Positions 46,600-58,380 of a stretch of DNA of 64,000 nucleotides are shown piece by piece (the stretch's first letter is position 1; each line of letters starts with the position of its first letter). The notes beneath the pieces are model-generated. The model did no database searches and was not told the DNA's origin. It was given only the letters and a program-made list of their open reading frames with translations. Source of the stretch: Conus ventricosus. Lineage: Eukaryota; Mollusca; Gastropoda; Neogastropoda; Conidae. The position numbers were made by a program, and so were the translations under genes. The stretch spans positions 20,542,664-20,606,663 of the forward strand of contig CM031601.1 in NCBI GenBank assembly GCA_018398815.1, written 5' to 3'.

Positions 46600-47110
46600 A
46601 CACTGCCCTTGATATTTTAGATGACGTTCTAAAGTATCAAGATAGTGATGAAGAAGACCTTTGAGGATCGGATCCTGATACTAGCGATGAGGAGGAGACG
46701 GATGGGAATCAGCACTATCCACTTTTATCGGAGATGCATGCTGGTGATGACGTGGCTTCATTGCTCTGTACACAACACAGCAGTGAAGAAAGCGCTGTTA
46801 GCGTGGGTGACGAAGCGGAAATTGCCGAACGCGTGCCGTCAACGAGCACTGCACCCCCTCCTTTCTTGACGAAAGGGGTTGTGGACGTGGTACGGGCTCA
46901 GAACGACGGTGAAGGTCCCGTGGAAGCGGCCGGGGGCGTGGCATGGGGCGTGGTCAGCAACAGCTGATCAAAGAATGGCGAGAAAGAGGTGCACAGCCCT
47001 TCAACCTTGCTGTTGTTTTTGACTGGGAATTCTGGTCTGCAAGTCAACTGTGCCAATTTTCAGCTGTACAAAGTTCCGGTCTTCAGTTCCTTCATGACCA
47101 GAAACCGTTT
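46600..47110 (+). pseudogene. piggyBac transposase N-terminal remnant
   Basis: Fragments in different frames: LDILDDVLKYQDSDEEDL (to 46664), then DPDTSDEEETDG and an acidic/Ser-rich stretch to about 46930, then, after a frame change, IKEWRERGAQPFNLAVVFDW. Acidic N-termini followed by a Trp-containing segment are usual before the piggyBac catalytic core. Frame changes near 46655 and 46930 break it. Confidence 0.5.
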
Positions 47111-47271
47111 CAGGCAAGTAGCTCTATTTTTCTTTTGTTGTTTTTTTGTTTTTGTTTTTACTACATGATTCTTCATTCCTTGACTATTTGTTTTCTGTAT
47201 TTCTCTTCTTTGCCCTATTTCCTACTGAAACCACATAATTATGGCAAATAATGACTGTATGGATAGGTGGG

Positions 47272-47335
<64 letters not shown>

Positions 47336-47514
47336 TGTGTGTGTGCGCGTGGCTAAGCATTATTTATTTCTGTATGCAAGTTTTCCATATAAGTTTGTTC
47401 ATTTTGTATAACACAGAAGCACTCATCCACAGCAGATTTTTTTGTTTTGTATCATTGTGGTGTTTTTACATTCAGGTGTGTGTGATACTGTTAGTGTGTT
47501 TGTGCATATGTGTA

Positions 47515-47546
<32 letters not shown>

Positions 47547-47993
47547 AAGCTGTTTGTGTGTATGTATGTGTGTGTGTGTGTGTGTGTGCTCAACTGTGGG
47601 TCTGCTTACTGTGTGTGGTGTCGTGTGTGCGTGTGTGTGTGGAAGCTGTTAGTGTGTATGCGTGTGTTGTTGTGTGTGTGTGTGTGTGCTCAACTGTGGG
47701 TCTGCTTACTGTGTGTGGTGTCGTGTGTGTGTGTGTGTTTGAAGGATGATAACAGCTCCGCCGTTCTCCGCCATTTTAAAAAAAAATCTCCGCCATTTGA
47801 AAAAATCTCCGCCGAAAAAAAGAAAAAAGAAAAGCTATCGCGATTTTTTTGCTCCCAATCTTGGCGAGACGCCTCCGGCGAGATTACTCTAGGCTAAGCT
47901 TATACCCAAATGGGCTGGTTTTTACTCGGTTGACTCGGCCAACCACTGCACATCCGCTTACAGTGCCGATCGACCGAGTGTCATCTGTGATTC

Positions 47994-48269
47994 ATGGCGT
48001 TGAACGAAATCGCAAAAAAAAAAAAGAAAAAATATCCCAACCGTTGGAAAGAAAACTGGCTCGAGGAAGAGGTGTGTGGGAGTAGAGTTGGAGATAGCAT
48101 ATGCAAAAGCAGTGAAGAGCAGGCGTTATGTGTAGCTTGCAACAAGAAAATCGGCTTCGGAAGTCGTGGCTTCATTACGATTGCTGACAATATGAAATGC
48201 CTGGTTCACAGGCAGCGTGTCGCTGCACTGAAGAACAAATTGTTTTTGTATTTTATGTGCCTTTTGTGA
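47994..48269 (+). CDS. Small ORF with a zinc-finger-like pattern, unknown
   Basis: 91 codons from ATG 47994 to TGA. It starts in a lysine-rich run caused by poly-A, then reads YPNRWKENWLEEEVCGSRVG, ALCVACNKKIGFGSRG and CLVHRQRVAALKNK. A CxxC pair followed by a distant His resembles the BED-type fingers near the N-terminus of hAT-related proteins, but the second half is incomplete. It lies inside the piggyBac-like element, possibly in a nested insertion (47750-48440). I cannot say it is expressed. Confidence 0.3.
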   Translation: MALNEIAKKKKKKYPNRWKENWLEEEVCGSRVGDSICKSSEEQALCVACNKKIGFGSRGFITIADNMKCLVHRQRVAALKNKLFLYFMCLL

Positions 48270-48584
48270 AAAACTGAAATACAGTTTTGTTTTAATAGTA
48301 ATGCCTTGTGTGAAATGTGATTTTAATAACAGAATTTAGATAAATTTAGTTCAATTTAGATAAGGGCTAGAAACATATTTTGATGGTTTTAAATGTGGAT
48401 TTTTCTTGTTTATTTATAAAAAATGCTTCAGCCCCCAGACCCCCAACAGAAAAATCTCCTCTGCTTTTTACAAATCTGTTCTCATCCCTGGTGTGTGCCT
48501 AATTGTGGGTCTGTTTGGTGTGTGTGTGTGCGTGTGTGTGTGCCCAATTGTGGGTCTGCTTACTTATCTTGAAACTTTTATTCT

Positions 48585-48900
48585 GTGTTTCAGATTCTTC
48601 TTCACTTTCTGCATTTCAACGACAATGCAGCCATGCCAGTCGAAGGTGATCCAGGGTACGACCAGCTCTACAGGATTCAACTCATTCTGGATCATCTGCA
48701 TGAAAAGTTCCAGGAAGTGAATTTTTTTCTCACCTGTGCGTATGCTCATGATTTTGTCAATGCTGTGACCAGGCCGAGTGCCATCAGTGAAAGAAGACCA
48801 CGTGGAGTAAAATTGTGAAGCAGGGAATGCAGACAACCTGAGGATTATGTCCAAGACTTTGTACGGCAAGTGATGGATTCCTATACAGGACAGCGTGGAA
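48585..48900 (+). pseudogene. piggyBac transposase core fragment
   Basis: The frame reads FLHFNDNAAMPVEGDPGYDQ, then LYRIQLILDHLHEKFQEV, matching the piggyBac DDE-domain segment with FHFxDN, D..L.KI and L...F. It is preceded by TGTGTTTCAG, so it may have been an exon. The catalytic segment expected next is replaced by unrelated sequence and a stop at 48818. RQPEDYVQDFVRQVMDSY in another frame (about 48830-48885) might be a later piece. No functional transposase remains. Confidence 0.7.
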
Positions 48901-49169
48901 ATAATGTAAGTATTTGTGTAAAAACTAACACAGTTCCTACAGTGTTTCGTGTGACAACAAGTGCATGCAATGTGTGTGTGTGTTTTTCTTTTTTTCTTTT
49001 CAACAGACAATTGTTTATTCTTTTTCTTCAGACTTTTTTTTCCATGGTTGTCATTTTGAACATTTACCAATAAGTATTATACTATAACAGTTTGGACCAC
49101 ACTGTATACTTACAGTGATGCTAAGTAAACACTAACAGAAGGTTTTGTCAGTGTTGTAACATGCGTGTG

Positions 49170-50655
49170 TGTTCAGAAACTGTTCTTTTCTTGTAAAACC
49201 ACCATTTTGTTACATCCCTGTCCATCCCCTAATGGCCAACAAAACTAGATTATATTATATAGCATCTTAGCTTAGGCTGAAAGGAAAGAGAAGCTATAAA
49301 GTCCAAGTCATATGTCAACAAATAAATAAACAGTGATTGAGGTATTGAACCTACCCCAAATAGTAAAATTTTGCCCCTTTCTAGTAGAACTGGGGTACCC
49401 CCAGTAACATACAGATTGTTACACAGAGGGACATATATTGACAACAATATGAATCCCAGATGTTTATAATGTTGTTCAGCTAACACCAAAAGATATTTTT
49501 GCTGTTTTTCGTGGGCTTTTATTTGCTCAATTGTTCTAAAACTCTCACATTGAAAACAAAACAAAAACTGTTTTATCACATGTTATTAGTGTGAACCATC
49601 ATCATAACCAACAAAACCAATATAGAATGATGTGAAATTGTAGACAAGGTATAAGTAAGTAATCCACAAAAAATCTAACAAATAACTCGACAAATGGATG
49701 AGTAATGTACATGTTAGTGAACATACCGTGAAAAGCATGATTATGCCCCTTTTTACCCAACAAATAGTACCCCCAATTATGAGCAGATTGTCATCAAGAA
49801 CAACATTCCTTGGGATTTATATGACTTTCATGTGTTAGTGCTGATGTTGAACAATTAGTCACACCACTTTTTCATTGTTTACACTGATTTTATATGGTGC
49901 AATTTGTATACTTGAAAACTGTTCTTTTTGTAAAACCACCGATATATGTATCCCTGTCCATCCCCTAATGGCTCACAAAAATACATTATTGTTATATAGC
50001 ATCAAAGTTTGTGGTATAAGGAAAGAGAAGCCATAAAATCAAAGTCATATGTAAAGAAATACATAAGCAGTGATTGAGGTACTGAGCCTACCCCAAATAG
50101 TAAAATTATGCCCCTTTCTAGTAGAATTGGGCTACCCCCAGTAACATACAGATTGTTACACAGAGGATATTTATTGACAACAATATGAATCCCAGGTGTT
50201 TGTAATGTTGTTGAGCTAACACCAAAAGGTATTTTTGTTGTGTTTAGTGGGCTTTTATATGCTCAATTATTCTAAAACTCTCACATTGAAAACAAAACAA
50301 AAACTGTTTTATCACATGTTATTAGTGTGAACCATCATCATAACCAACAAAACCAATATTGAATGATGTGAAATTGTAGACAAGGGTATAAGTAAGTAAT
50401 CCACAAAAAATCTAACAAATAACTCAACAAATGGATGAGTAATGTACATGTTAGTGAACATACCGCGAAAAGCATGATTATGCCCCTTTTTTCCTAAAAA
50501 AAATAGTACCCCCAATTATGGCAGATTATCATCAAGAACAGCATTCCTTGGGCTTTATATGACTTTCATGTGGTAGTGCTGATATTCAATAAATAGTAAG
50601 ACCACTTTTCAGTGTTTGACTCATTCTGTTTGGCGCAATGTGTTTGTGTACACTC
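49170..50655. repeat. Two tandem copies of a ~737 bp segment
   Basis: The first copy (from CTGTTCTTTTCTTGTAAAAC near 49180) is repeated from about 49917 with around 90% identity by eye, including CATCCCTGTCCATCCCCTAA, ACCCCCAGTAACATACAGAT and TGAACCATCATCATAACC. A third partial copy begins near 50655 and diverges quickly. Confidence 0.85.
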
Positions 50656-50916
50656 GAAAACTGTTATTTTTGGTAAAATTTTTATAATTATGTCACTTTC
50701 TGCTATACTAATTATCAACATAATCAAGCCATTTATTGGATAGAGAATCATTGTAGAAAATGCATAACAACAAAACATAGCAAAAAATCAAAGAGGATCT
50801 GTCAAGAATAAGTGAGGCAGTAATCATTTTCATTGAAACCTACCCCAAAAAACTCAATTTATACCACGGCATACAGATTTTCAAATGTGCTATTATACTG
50901 TGGCATGAAGGGGTAA

Positions 50917-51130
50917 GCACTTGTATTACTGTCATAGATGACATGTCAATTGTGTGTAAACATTGTGTCTCTTTCATGGTGTCATGTCACTAGTTAACAT
51001 GTTCGCTGTCATAGATGTCATCTCACAGTGTAGTAAAGATTTGTGGTGATGGACATGACATAGTTTAGTGAATATTGTGTCATCATGTTCATAGTTGACA
51101 TGTCATAGTGTATTATTTATGCCTGTAATT
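50917..51130. repeat. Degenerate ~55 bp repeat, right block
   Basis: Units such as TGTCATAGATGACATGTCA and GTAAACATTGTGTCTCTTTC continue the array seen left of the piggyBac-like element. Confidence 0.6.
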
Positions 51131-53011
51131 GTCTGTGTCCCTTGTCTGTCTGGATTTGAGCCCTGTGTCAGTGTCTGATGGCCTGTGTCAGTGTCTGTTT
51201 GATGGCCTGGTGACGGTGTCTGTTTGATGGCCCTGTGTCAGTGTCTGTTTGATGGCCCTGTGACGGTGTCTGTTTGATGGCCTGGTGTCAGTGTCTGTTT
51301 GATGGCCCTGTGTCAGTGGTCTGTTTTGATGGCCCTGTGTCGTATCTGTTTGATGGCCCTGTGTCAGTGTCTGTTTGATGCCCTGTGACAGTGTCTGTTT
51401 GATGGCCCTGTGTCAGTGTCTGTTTGATGGCCTGGTGACAGTGTCTGTTTGATGGCCCTGTGACAGTGTCTGTTTGATGGCCCTGTGTCAGTGTCTGTTT
51501 GATGGCCCTGTGTCAGTGTCTGTTTGATGGCCCTGTGTCAGTGTCTGTTTGATGGCCCCGTGACAGTGTCTGTTTGATGGCCCTGTGTCAGTGTCTGATG
51601 GCCCTGTGTCAGTGTCTGATGGCCCTGTGACAGTGTCTGTTTGATGGCCCTGTGACAGTGTCTGTTTGATGGCCCTGTGACAGTGTCTGTTTGATGGCCC
51701 TGTGTCAGTGTCTGTTTGATGGCCCTGTGACAGTGTCTGTTTGATGGCCCTGTGACAGTGTCTGTTTGATGGCCCTGTGACAGTGTCTGTTTGATGGCCC
51801 TGTGACAGTGTCTGTTGATGGCCCTGTGTCAGTGTCTGTTTGATGGACCTGTGTCAGTGTCTGTTTGATGGCCCTGTGTCAGTGTCTGTTTGATGGCCCT
51901 GTGTCAGTGTCTGTTTGATGGCCTGGTGTCAGTGTCTGTTTGATGCCCTGTGTCAGTGTCTGTTTGATGGCCTGTGTCAGTGTCTGTTTGATGGCCTGGT
52001 GACAGTGTCTGTTTGATGGCCTGGTGTCAGTGTCTGTTTGATGGCCTGGTGTCAGTGTCTGTTTGATGGCCCTGTGACAGTGTCTGTTTGATGGCCTGTG
52101 TCAGTGTCTGTTTGATGGCCTGGTGTCAGTGTCTGTTTGATGGCCCTGTGACAGTGTCTGTTTGATGGCCCTGTGTCAGTGTCTGTTTGATGGCCCTGTG
52201 ACAGTGTCTGTTTGATGGCCCTGTGTCAAGTGTCTGTTTGATGGCCTGGTGTCAGTGTCTGATGGCCTGGTGTCAGTGTCTGTTTGATGGCCCTGTGTCA
52301 GTGTCTGTTTGATGGCCCTGTGACAGTGTCTGTTTGATGGCCCTGTGACAGTGTCTGTTTGATGGCCCTGTGACAGTGTCTGTCTGATGGCCCTGTGACA
52401 GTGTCTGTTTGATGGCCCTGTGTCAGTGTCTGTTTGATGGCCCTGTGTCAGTGTCTGTTTGATGGCCCTGTGACAGTGTCTGTTTGATGGCCTGGTGACA
52501 GTGTCTGTTTGATGGCCCTGTGACAGTGTCTGTTTGGCCCTGTGTCAGTGTCTGTTTGATGGCCTGGTGACAGTGTCTGTGGATGGTCTGGTCCTTTTTC
52601 AGTGGCTCTCTGGAAGATCAGTGTTAATGTCTGCATGATTGTCACTATGTCAGTGGCTGAATGGCCCTGTGTCAGTGTCTAGGTGGCCTTGTGTAAATGT
52701 TTGAATTGCCCTGCATTGGTGTTTGTTTGGAGGATAGTCCTGTGCTAGTGTGTTTTTGGATGGCCTTGTGTGAGTGTCTGTTTGAATATCCCTGTGTTCA
52801 TGTCTGTTTGGAAGGCACAGTGTCACTGTCTGGATGGCCCTATGTGAGTGTCTGTTTTAATATCCCTGTGTTCATGTATGTCTGTATGGCATAGTGTCAC
52901 TGTCTGTCTGGATGGCCCTGTGTGAGTGTCTATTTGAATATCCCTGTGTTTATGCTTGTTTGGATGGCACAGTGTCACCTTCTGTCTGGTTGGCCCTGTG
53001 TTCATGTCTGT
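51131..53011. repeat. 25 bp minisatellite, degenerating to ~75 bp units
   Basis: The unit GTGTCTGTTTGATGGCCCTG then TGTCA or TGACA (25 bp) repeats more than 50 times to about 52600. After that it grades into longer diverged units (GTCACTGTCTGGATGGCCCT, ATATCCCTGTGTTCATGTCT). Related copies continue at 53460-53660. Confidence 0.95.
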
Positions 53012-53442
53012 CTGCGTCAGGCTGATACTCCTGCGGACACTCCCTATATGGACAGACAAATATTAATTCCATCTCCCAACAAAGGGAGTGGAGTTTTGTG
53101 TGTATGATCGTGTTTTTTTATCCCGCCATTAAGGCAGCCATACTCCATCTTCGGGGAAGGTGCCTGCTATGTGTAACCTGTCATCCATACCAACGGCCAA
53201 ACTGGCATTCTCTTCCGAAAGGTGGTGATGGGATTTTACGTATGTGTAAGATGTTATGCGTGTGTTTACACACGGAACCTCGGTTTATAGTCTTATTCGA
53301 AGGACTGTATGGGAAATGGAGTCAGAACTAGTGTTAACTCCGAGGAAAAATCCCCCTGTACCGAAACGGCCCTGCGGAGATTCAAACCCATAACCCTTGG
53401 ATTACGAGTCCAGCGCTCTACCAACTGAGCTATTCTGGCCCC
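53012..53442 (-). mobile_element. tRNA-derived SINE, minus orientation
   Basis: The minus strand begins with a tRNA-like head GGGGCCAGAATAGCTCAGTT (53442-53423), with GGTAGAGCGCTGGACTCGTA and box B GGGTTTGAATC following. A CGT triplet lies in the anticodon position, so it may derive from a threonine tRNA. The conserved body (CCGAGGTTCCGTGTG, TTGGTATGGATGAC) and 3' end (GGAGTATCAGCCTGACGCAG) match the copy at 28 kb. It was inserted in the 25-bp array. The tRNA part is a SINE promoter, not a tRNA gene. Confidence 0.85.
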
Positions 53443-54164
53443 GGATGACCTTTGTTGTCTGTATGTCTGATTGGCAGTCAGTGTCAGTGTCTGTTAAGAT
53501 GGCAGTGTCAGTGGATGTTCAGATGGCCTGCTGTTAATAACTACTATGTGGATGGTCCAGTGTCAGTAACTAATGGGATGGCCATATGTCAGGGTCTGTT
53601 TGGATGACTCTATGTTGATGTTGACTTGGATTGCCATGTGTTGATGTCTAAGTTTCTTGTATCAATTGCAGTGTTTTCAAATCTTTGTTGTCTCTAAGTC
53701 ATTAAGAGAAGAGCATGTGATTCTAGAGAAAAGCATGTGATTCTTTGATGTGTGCAGTTCCTTCTGGTCTTAGTGAATGTACAAGAGTGATGAAAATCTG
53801 CGCGTTATCAGATTAGAATGGAGATGCTGGTCGTAGGGGGTAATGAGAATTTGCTCTAAAAAGAGTGATAAAGATCTGTTGCACTGTCAGATATTAAAGA
53901 AGTAAAATATAAGATTTTCTGGTTTGTGAATGACACAATTATGAATAAGGTTGATATGAAAATGTCCAAAAGTCATGAAGTATATTTGATAGAATTTTCA
54001 GATCAGAAGAAAAACAAATAACCTGATGTGGAAATAAAAAAAAATAATCACCTAAGATATCCTTGCATGTTTTCATTGAGACGGGATTTCTTGTAACACA
54101 TATGTAATCCTCGGTTACACAAGTATGAAATGTGTATCGTGATCTTGTAACTCTGTTGTAATAC
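53443..54164. other. Diverged repeat copies then unique sequence, no gene seen
   Basis: 53460-53660 holds diverged copies of the 25-bp array. The rest is unique; TTGCAG/TG near 53670 is not a usable exon start because the required phase runs into a stop. Confidence 0.5.
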
Positions 54165-55320
54165 AACCTATATGATCATCAGTAAACACAGCTATGAAAT
54201 GCACAGTGTGATCATGGAATGGTATTATACCACCACCTCTGTAATTGTCCATAAACTATATAATCATCAGTAAACACAGCTATGAAATGCACAGTATGAT
54301 CATGGAATGGTGTTATACCACCACCTCTGTAATTGTCCATCAACTATATAATCATCAGTAAACACAGCTATGAAATGCACAGTGTGATCATGGAATGGTG
54401 TTATACCACCACCTCTGTAATTGTCCATCAACTATATAATCATCAGTAAACACAGTTATGAAATGCACAGTGTGATCATGGAATGGTGTTATACCACCAC
54501 CTCTGTAATTGTCCATCAACTATATAATCATCAGTAAACACAGCTATGAAATGCACAGTGTGATCATGGAATGGTGTTATACCACCACCTCTGTAATTGT
54601 CCATAAACTATATAATCATCAGTAAACACAGCTATGAAATGCACAGTGTGATCATAGAATGGTGTTATACCACCACCTCTGTAATTGTCCATAAACTATA
54701 TGATCATCAGTAAACACAGCTATGAAATGCACAGTGTGATCATGAATGGTGTTTATACACCACCTCTGTATTGTCCATCAACTATTATAATCATCAGTAA
54801 ACAGCTATGAAATGCACAGTGTGATCATGGAATGGTGTTATACCACCACCTCTGTAATTGTCCATCAACTATATAATCATCAGTAAACACAGCTATGAAA
54901 TGCACAGTATGATCATGGAATGTGTTATACCACCACCTCTGTAATTGTCCATAAACTATATAATCATCAGAACACAGCTATGAAATGCACAGTATGATCA
55001 TGGAATGGTGTTATACCACCCCTCTGTAATTGTCCATAAACTATTATAATCATCAGTAAACACAGCTATGAAATGCACAGTGTGATCATGGAATGGTGTT
55101 ATACCACCACCTCGTGTAATTGTCCATAAACTATATAATCATCAGTAAACACAGCTATGAAATGCACAGTATGATCATGAATGGTGTTATACCACCACCT
55201 CTGTAATTGTCCATAACTAATAATCATCAGTAAACACAGCTATGAAATGCACAGTGTGATCATGGAATGGTGTTATACCACCACCTCTGTAATTGTCCAT
55301 CAAACACAGCTCTGAAATGC
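54165..55320. repeat. ~88 bp satellite, about 13 copies
   Basis: The unit reads AACTATATAATCATCAGTAA, ACACAGCTATGAAATGCACA, GTGTGATCATGGAATGGTGT, TATACCACCACCTCTGTAAT and TGTCCATC. Copies are very similar and differ mostly by single-base losses. Confidence 0.95.
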
Positions 55321-56070
55321 CCAGATTCAGTTTATTCCATTCCGCTGATAGTGGTCAAGACTCATACATGCCAGTGTTAGGTGCAAATAGGTTGTTGAGA
55401 TAGTGGATGTAGTGGTGATGTGATGATAATTGGAACTCTGTTTATAGCAATTCTAGTGAATAGATAGCTGATGAAAGTGGGTGTCATGATAATTTAATAT
55501 GATGATGATTGTGGAACCCTGTATTGCTAGTGACATAGGTATGGCATATATTATGTATTTGACCTGCTGAGGTGTCTGTTGTGAGACACTACCAGGAGCT
55601 TACTGATAGGAAAATTCTGTATGGGGGAGCGTTAAAATCTGAAATCAATTTGGGGGGGGGGGGGGGGGGGGGGGGGGGTTCCTGTTACTTTTTCTTATGA
55701 ACGAAGTTAACCGGACAGATTATCACACCATGCTCTTTGTTGGCTTGTCAGCCTCGCTCTTCTAATAGTGTTGGGTCAGGGCTAGGGTTATGCACAGAAC
55801 TATACCTTTCAGGTCCATGTTCTGTAGAAATTGGGTATATCTAGTTAGAATGGGTCCAAGAGGTGTTTGATTTACTTGTATAAATATTTTGATCTGATTT
55901 AAAAAAAAATTAATTTAAATGTATCACATTCCATTTCCTGGTATATGTCTTTGGGAAAAATGTTGATAACAAGTCCTAAATGAAGAGGACAGAATTTCCT
56001 GCAGACTGTTTCTTCCAGATATGTCTTATGTCTTAACAATTCATTATTGTCTTTTTCATTTTGCTTTCAG
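55321..56070. other. Intron 8 end, no gene seen; poly-G tract at 55653-55678
   Basis: Unique sequence with a long poly-G run. It ends in TTTTCATTTTGCTTTCAG, an excellent acceptor, at 56070. Confidence 0.6.
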
Positions 56071-56090
56071 ACCCAAACAATTTTGATTGA
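56071..56090 (+). CDS. CEP44: Candidate terminal coding exon of CEP44
   Basis: From the strong acceptor, the base left by exon 8 plus AC gives DPNNFD then TGA at 56088-56090. The sum of all exons is then 1191 bases, exactly 397 codons when the opposite one-base breaks in exons 3 and 5 cancel, i.e. about 396 residues against about 390 in vertebrate CEP44. An AATAAA near 56786 could end the transcript. The peptide is too short to recognise, so chance agreement is possible. Confidence 0.35.
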
Positions 56091-56934
56091 GAACTTTCAC
56101 TTCGTGAAAGAGCAGCCCCTGACCCTCTCTCACCTTTGTACAGTTAAACAGTTAGTTTTGGGCCCGAGACTGATTGTTTTTTCTTCCAAAGATCAAATAA
56201 TTAATGTTTGCTGTTGAACAGTTCATTGGCATGAAAGAGACTGTTAATGTTCATTGTTGCAGTTTGCTGGCTTGAAATGACTTGCTTCCTCCCCCCCCCC
56301 CCCCCCCCCCAATATCAGTTAATTAACTAAACTTTAACTGTTTTACATTTAAACAATTTGTTGGCATGGCATAGACTGTTACACCTTCCAAATATGAAAT
56401 GGTGTAGAGTTCAGTGTTCGACAGTAATTGGAATGAGACCAACTGTTACTTTGTCCAAATATCAAGTAATTAGTCCCAACAGTTTGTTTGCATGACATTG
56501 ACTTTACTTCCTTTCAGAAAATGAAACAACCAACCACAACAGAAAGAAAAAAAAAGTCGGCATCATGCTAAATTTGATTATTGTATAATAGGTATGCATG
56601 CTTCAATATTTGGACCATAGTGTGGCTTGTTTGACAGAAGGATCAGAGTGAATGATAATCAGAATGGCTTTTCTTTTGTCTGAGTTTCTTTTTTTTTCTC
56701 TTGAGTTTGATTGAAATTGTTAGAGTGTTTCTGTCAGTGGGTGAGAATGCAGTTCGTACTCTGCAGAAGGACTTTATATGTGACTGAATAAATCTTATAT
56801 TTTTTCATTTAGTTTCAACTTTAGATCAGTTTTATCAGCAGGGAAAGATGTCATGGTGTGTTACTGGGCTGTCTTGACCATTTGTGATGGTAAATCACAG
56901 TTACAAGTCACTTGGAATAAATCCTTTTTGACCA
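56091..56934. other. Possible 3' UTR with degenerate ~75 bp repeats
   Basis: Motifs such as AACAGTTCATTGGCATGA and GAGACTGTTAATGTTC recur between 56130 and 56520. A poly-C run is at 56291-56310. TGAATAAATCTTATA near 56783 holds a candidate polyadenylation signal. Confidence 0.4.
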
Positions 56935-57180
56935 CAGCCCACCACAGAATTCCAAGGATAAAACTGGGGGGTTGGACACTGTGCAGAGTCACTCAGTTCC
57001 ATGATGTTATTGTATAAAGACACAGGCTGTGCAGACTGGATTCGAGACCACCACAATTCTTCACAGAATCCCAAGATGCCAGGGATCAAACTGGGGGGTT
57101 AGACATAGTGCAGAGTCACTCAGTTCTGTAATATTGTTGTATGGAGACTCGGGCTGTGCAGACTGGATTGGACTCTGCAT
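56935..57180. repeat. Two copies of a ~123 bp repeat
   Basis: GGGGGGTTGGACACTGTGCA / GGGGGGTTAGACATAGTGCA, GCAGAGTCACTCAGTTC and GGGCTGTGCAGACTGGATT occur twice, about 123 bases apart. Confidence 0.85.
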
Positions 57181-58342
57181 TTGGAACTAACTCCATTGAC
57201 ACGTTTGGAAAATTCACCCACAGTACTTTCAAAATAGGTTTTTGGAGAGGATGACCGATTTCTCAGAATAGTTTTGTTTTTGTAGAGCGGAACAGTTTTC
57301 TCCAGAGAGTGGTGAGGGTGACTGTTCTTTGCCCCCCCACCCCAAAAAAAAAAAAAAAATTTGTGGACAAATGACAGTTTTCCAAAAGAGAGGAAAGGGT
57401 AAACAGTTTTCTTAATAATATTATAGTTTGGGGAGAAAGTGACAGTTTTCTCAACAAAACAAAACAAAACAAAACAAAATCGTTTTCTTAAGTTAGTGTG
57501 TGGAAAGAGAGCCTTTTTTTTTTTTTTTTCCAAATACTTTTTATTGAGAGTGAGAAAAAATTATCAAAACGTTTTTGGAAAAGACCCTGGGACTTTTTTT
57601 GTCAGAATAGTCGTGGAAAAGGAACAAGGTTTTTCCCCCTTTCCCCTCTGTAGGAAGGAAAAAATGTTCTAAAAATTTAATTTGTGGAAATGGTTTCACT
57701 TCCCCAAAAAATGGGTTTGCAGAGGGGGGGGAGATTTTTTTTTTTTCAAAATTTTTTTTTTTGGAGAGGAGAGAAAGCTTTGTTGGGGAACGTTTATAGC
57801 GAAGGAAATAGTTTTTCAAACTTTTTTTTGATAAGGATGAGTTTTTGATGTAATTTTTGTAGGACAGAGCAGTAAACCCTTTTAAAATCCCAGAGTGAAG
57901 TTGAAGACGTTTGCTCAAAAAAAATTTCGTTGTGGTTTTGGGGTCATCTTAATTTATCTTTAAAATTTTGGGGGTTTGCCTTGCTGTCATTTTCTTCAAC
58001 AAACATTCCACCCATCCACTGCATTTTTTTTCCTATACAAAAATTCAAGCCATTGTCTAGCCCAAATTTACATCATGATCTTCCCAAACTCGTATTCCCT
58101 CGAAACTTTTTGAAAAAGCCTACTGATACCTTTCCCTGCCTTGACACTCCGTTATGGAAACTTTTGAACTTTGTTGTGTTTGTGTGGTTGGGGTGTGTTA
58201 TTTCAAAAACTGCTTTTGTTAAATTTTTTGGATGTTTTATTTGTATTTGTATTCAGTTCTTTTCCCTTTTTTCTATTTTTTGGTTTGTTTCATGTGTTTT
58301 TGTAAATTTTTTTGTTTTGTTAAGGGCTTTTTAAGTTTCTGT

Positions 58343-58380
<38 letters not shown>

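Larger units (their letters stand above)
46299..50916 (+). mobile_element. Degraded piggyBac-like element, about 4.6 kb
   Basis: The left end is TTAACCTGTTCCCTGCC (46299); the right end is the related inverted GGCATGAAGGGGTAA (to 50916) with a mutated TTAA. Flanking tandem-repeat halves fit a single insertion. It carries transposase pieces near both a 5' (46600-47110) and a middle region (48590-48900), long (GT)n stretches (47276-47350, 47516-47745) and two large internal tandem copies (about 49170-50640). It sits in CEP44 intron 8. Confidence 0.55.

Noticed and set aside
53370..53442. Functional tRNA gene (threonine-like) on the minus strand
   Set aside because: It continues directly into a SINE body shared with two other loci; the tRNA fold is the SINE promoter and is partly degenerate. 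The same applies to 61900-61972.
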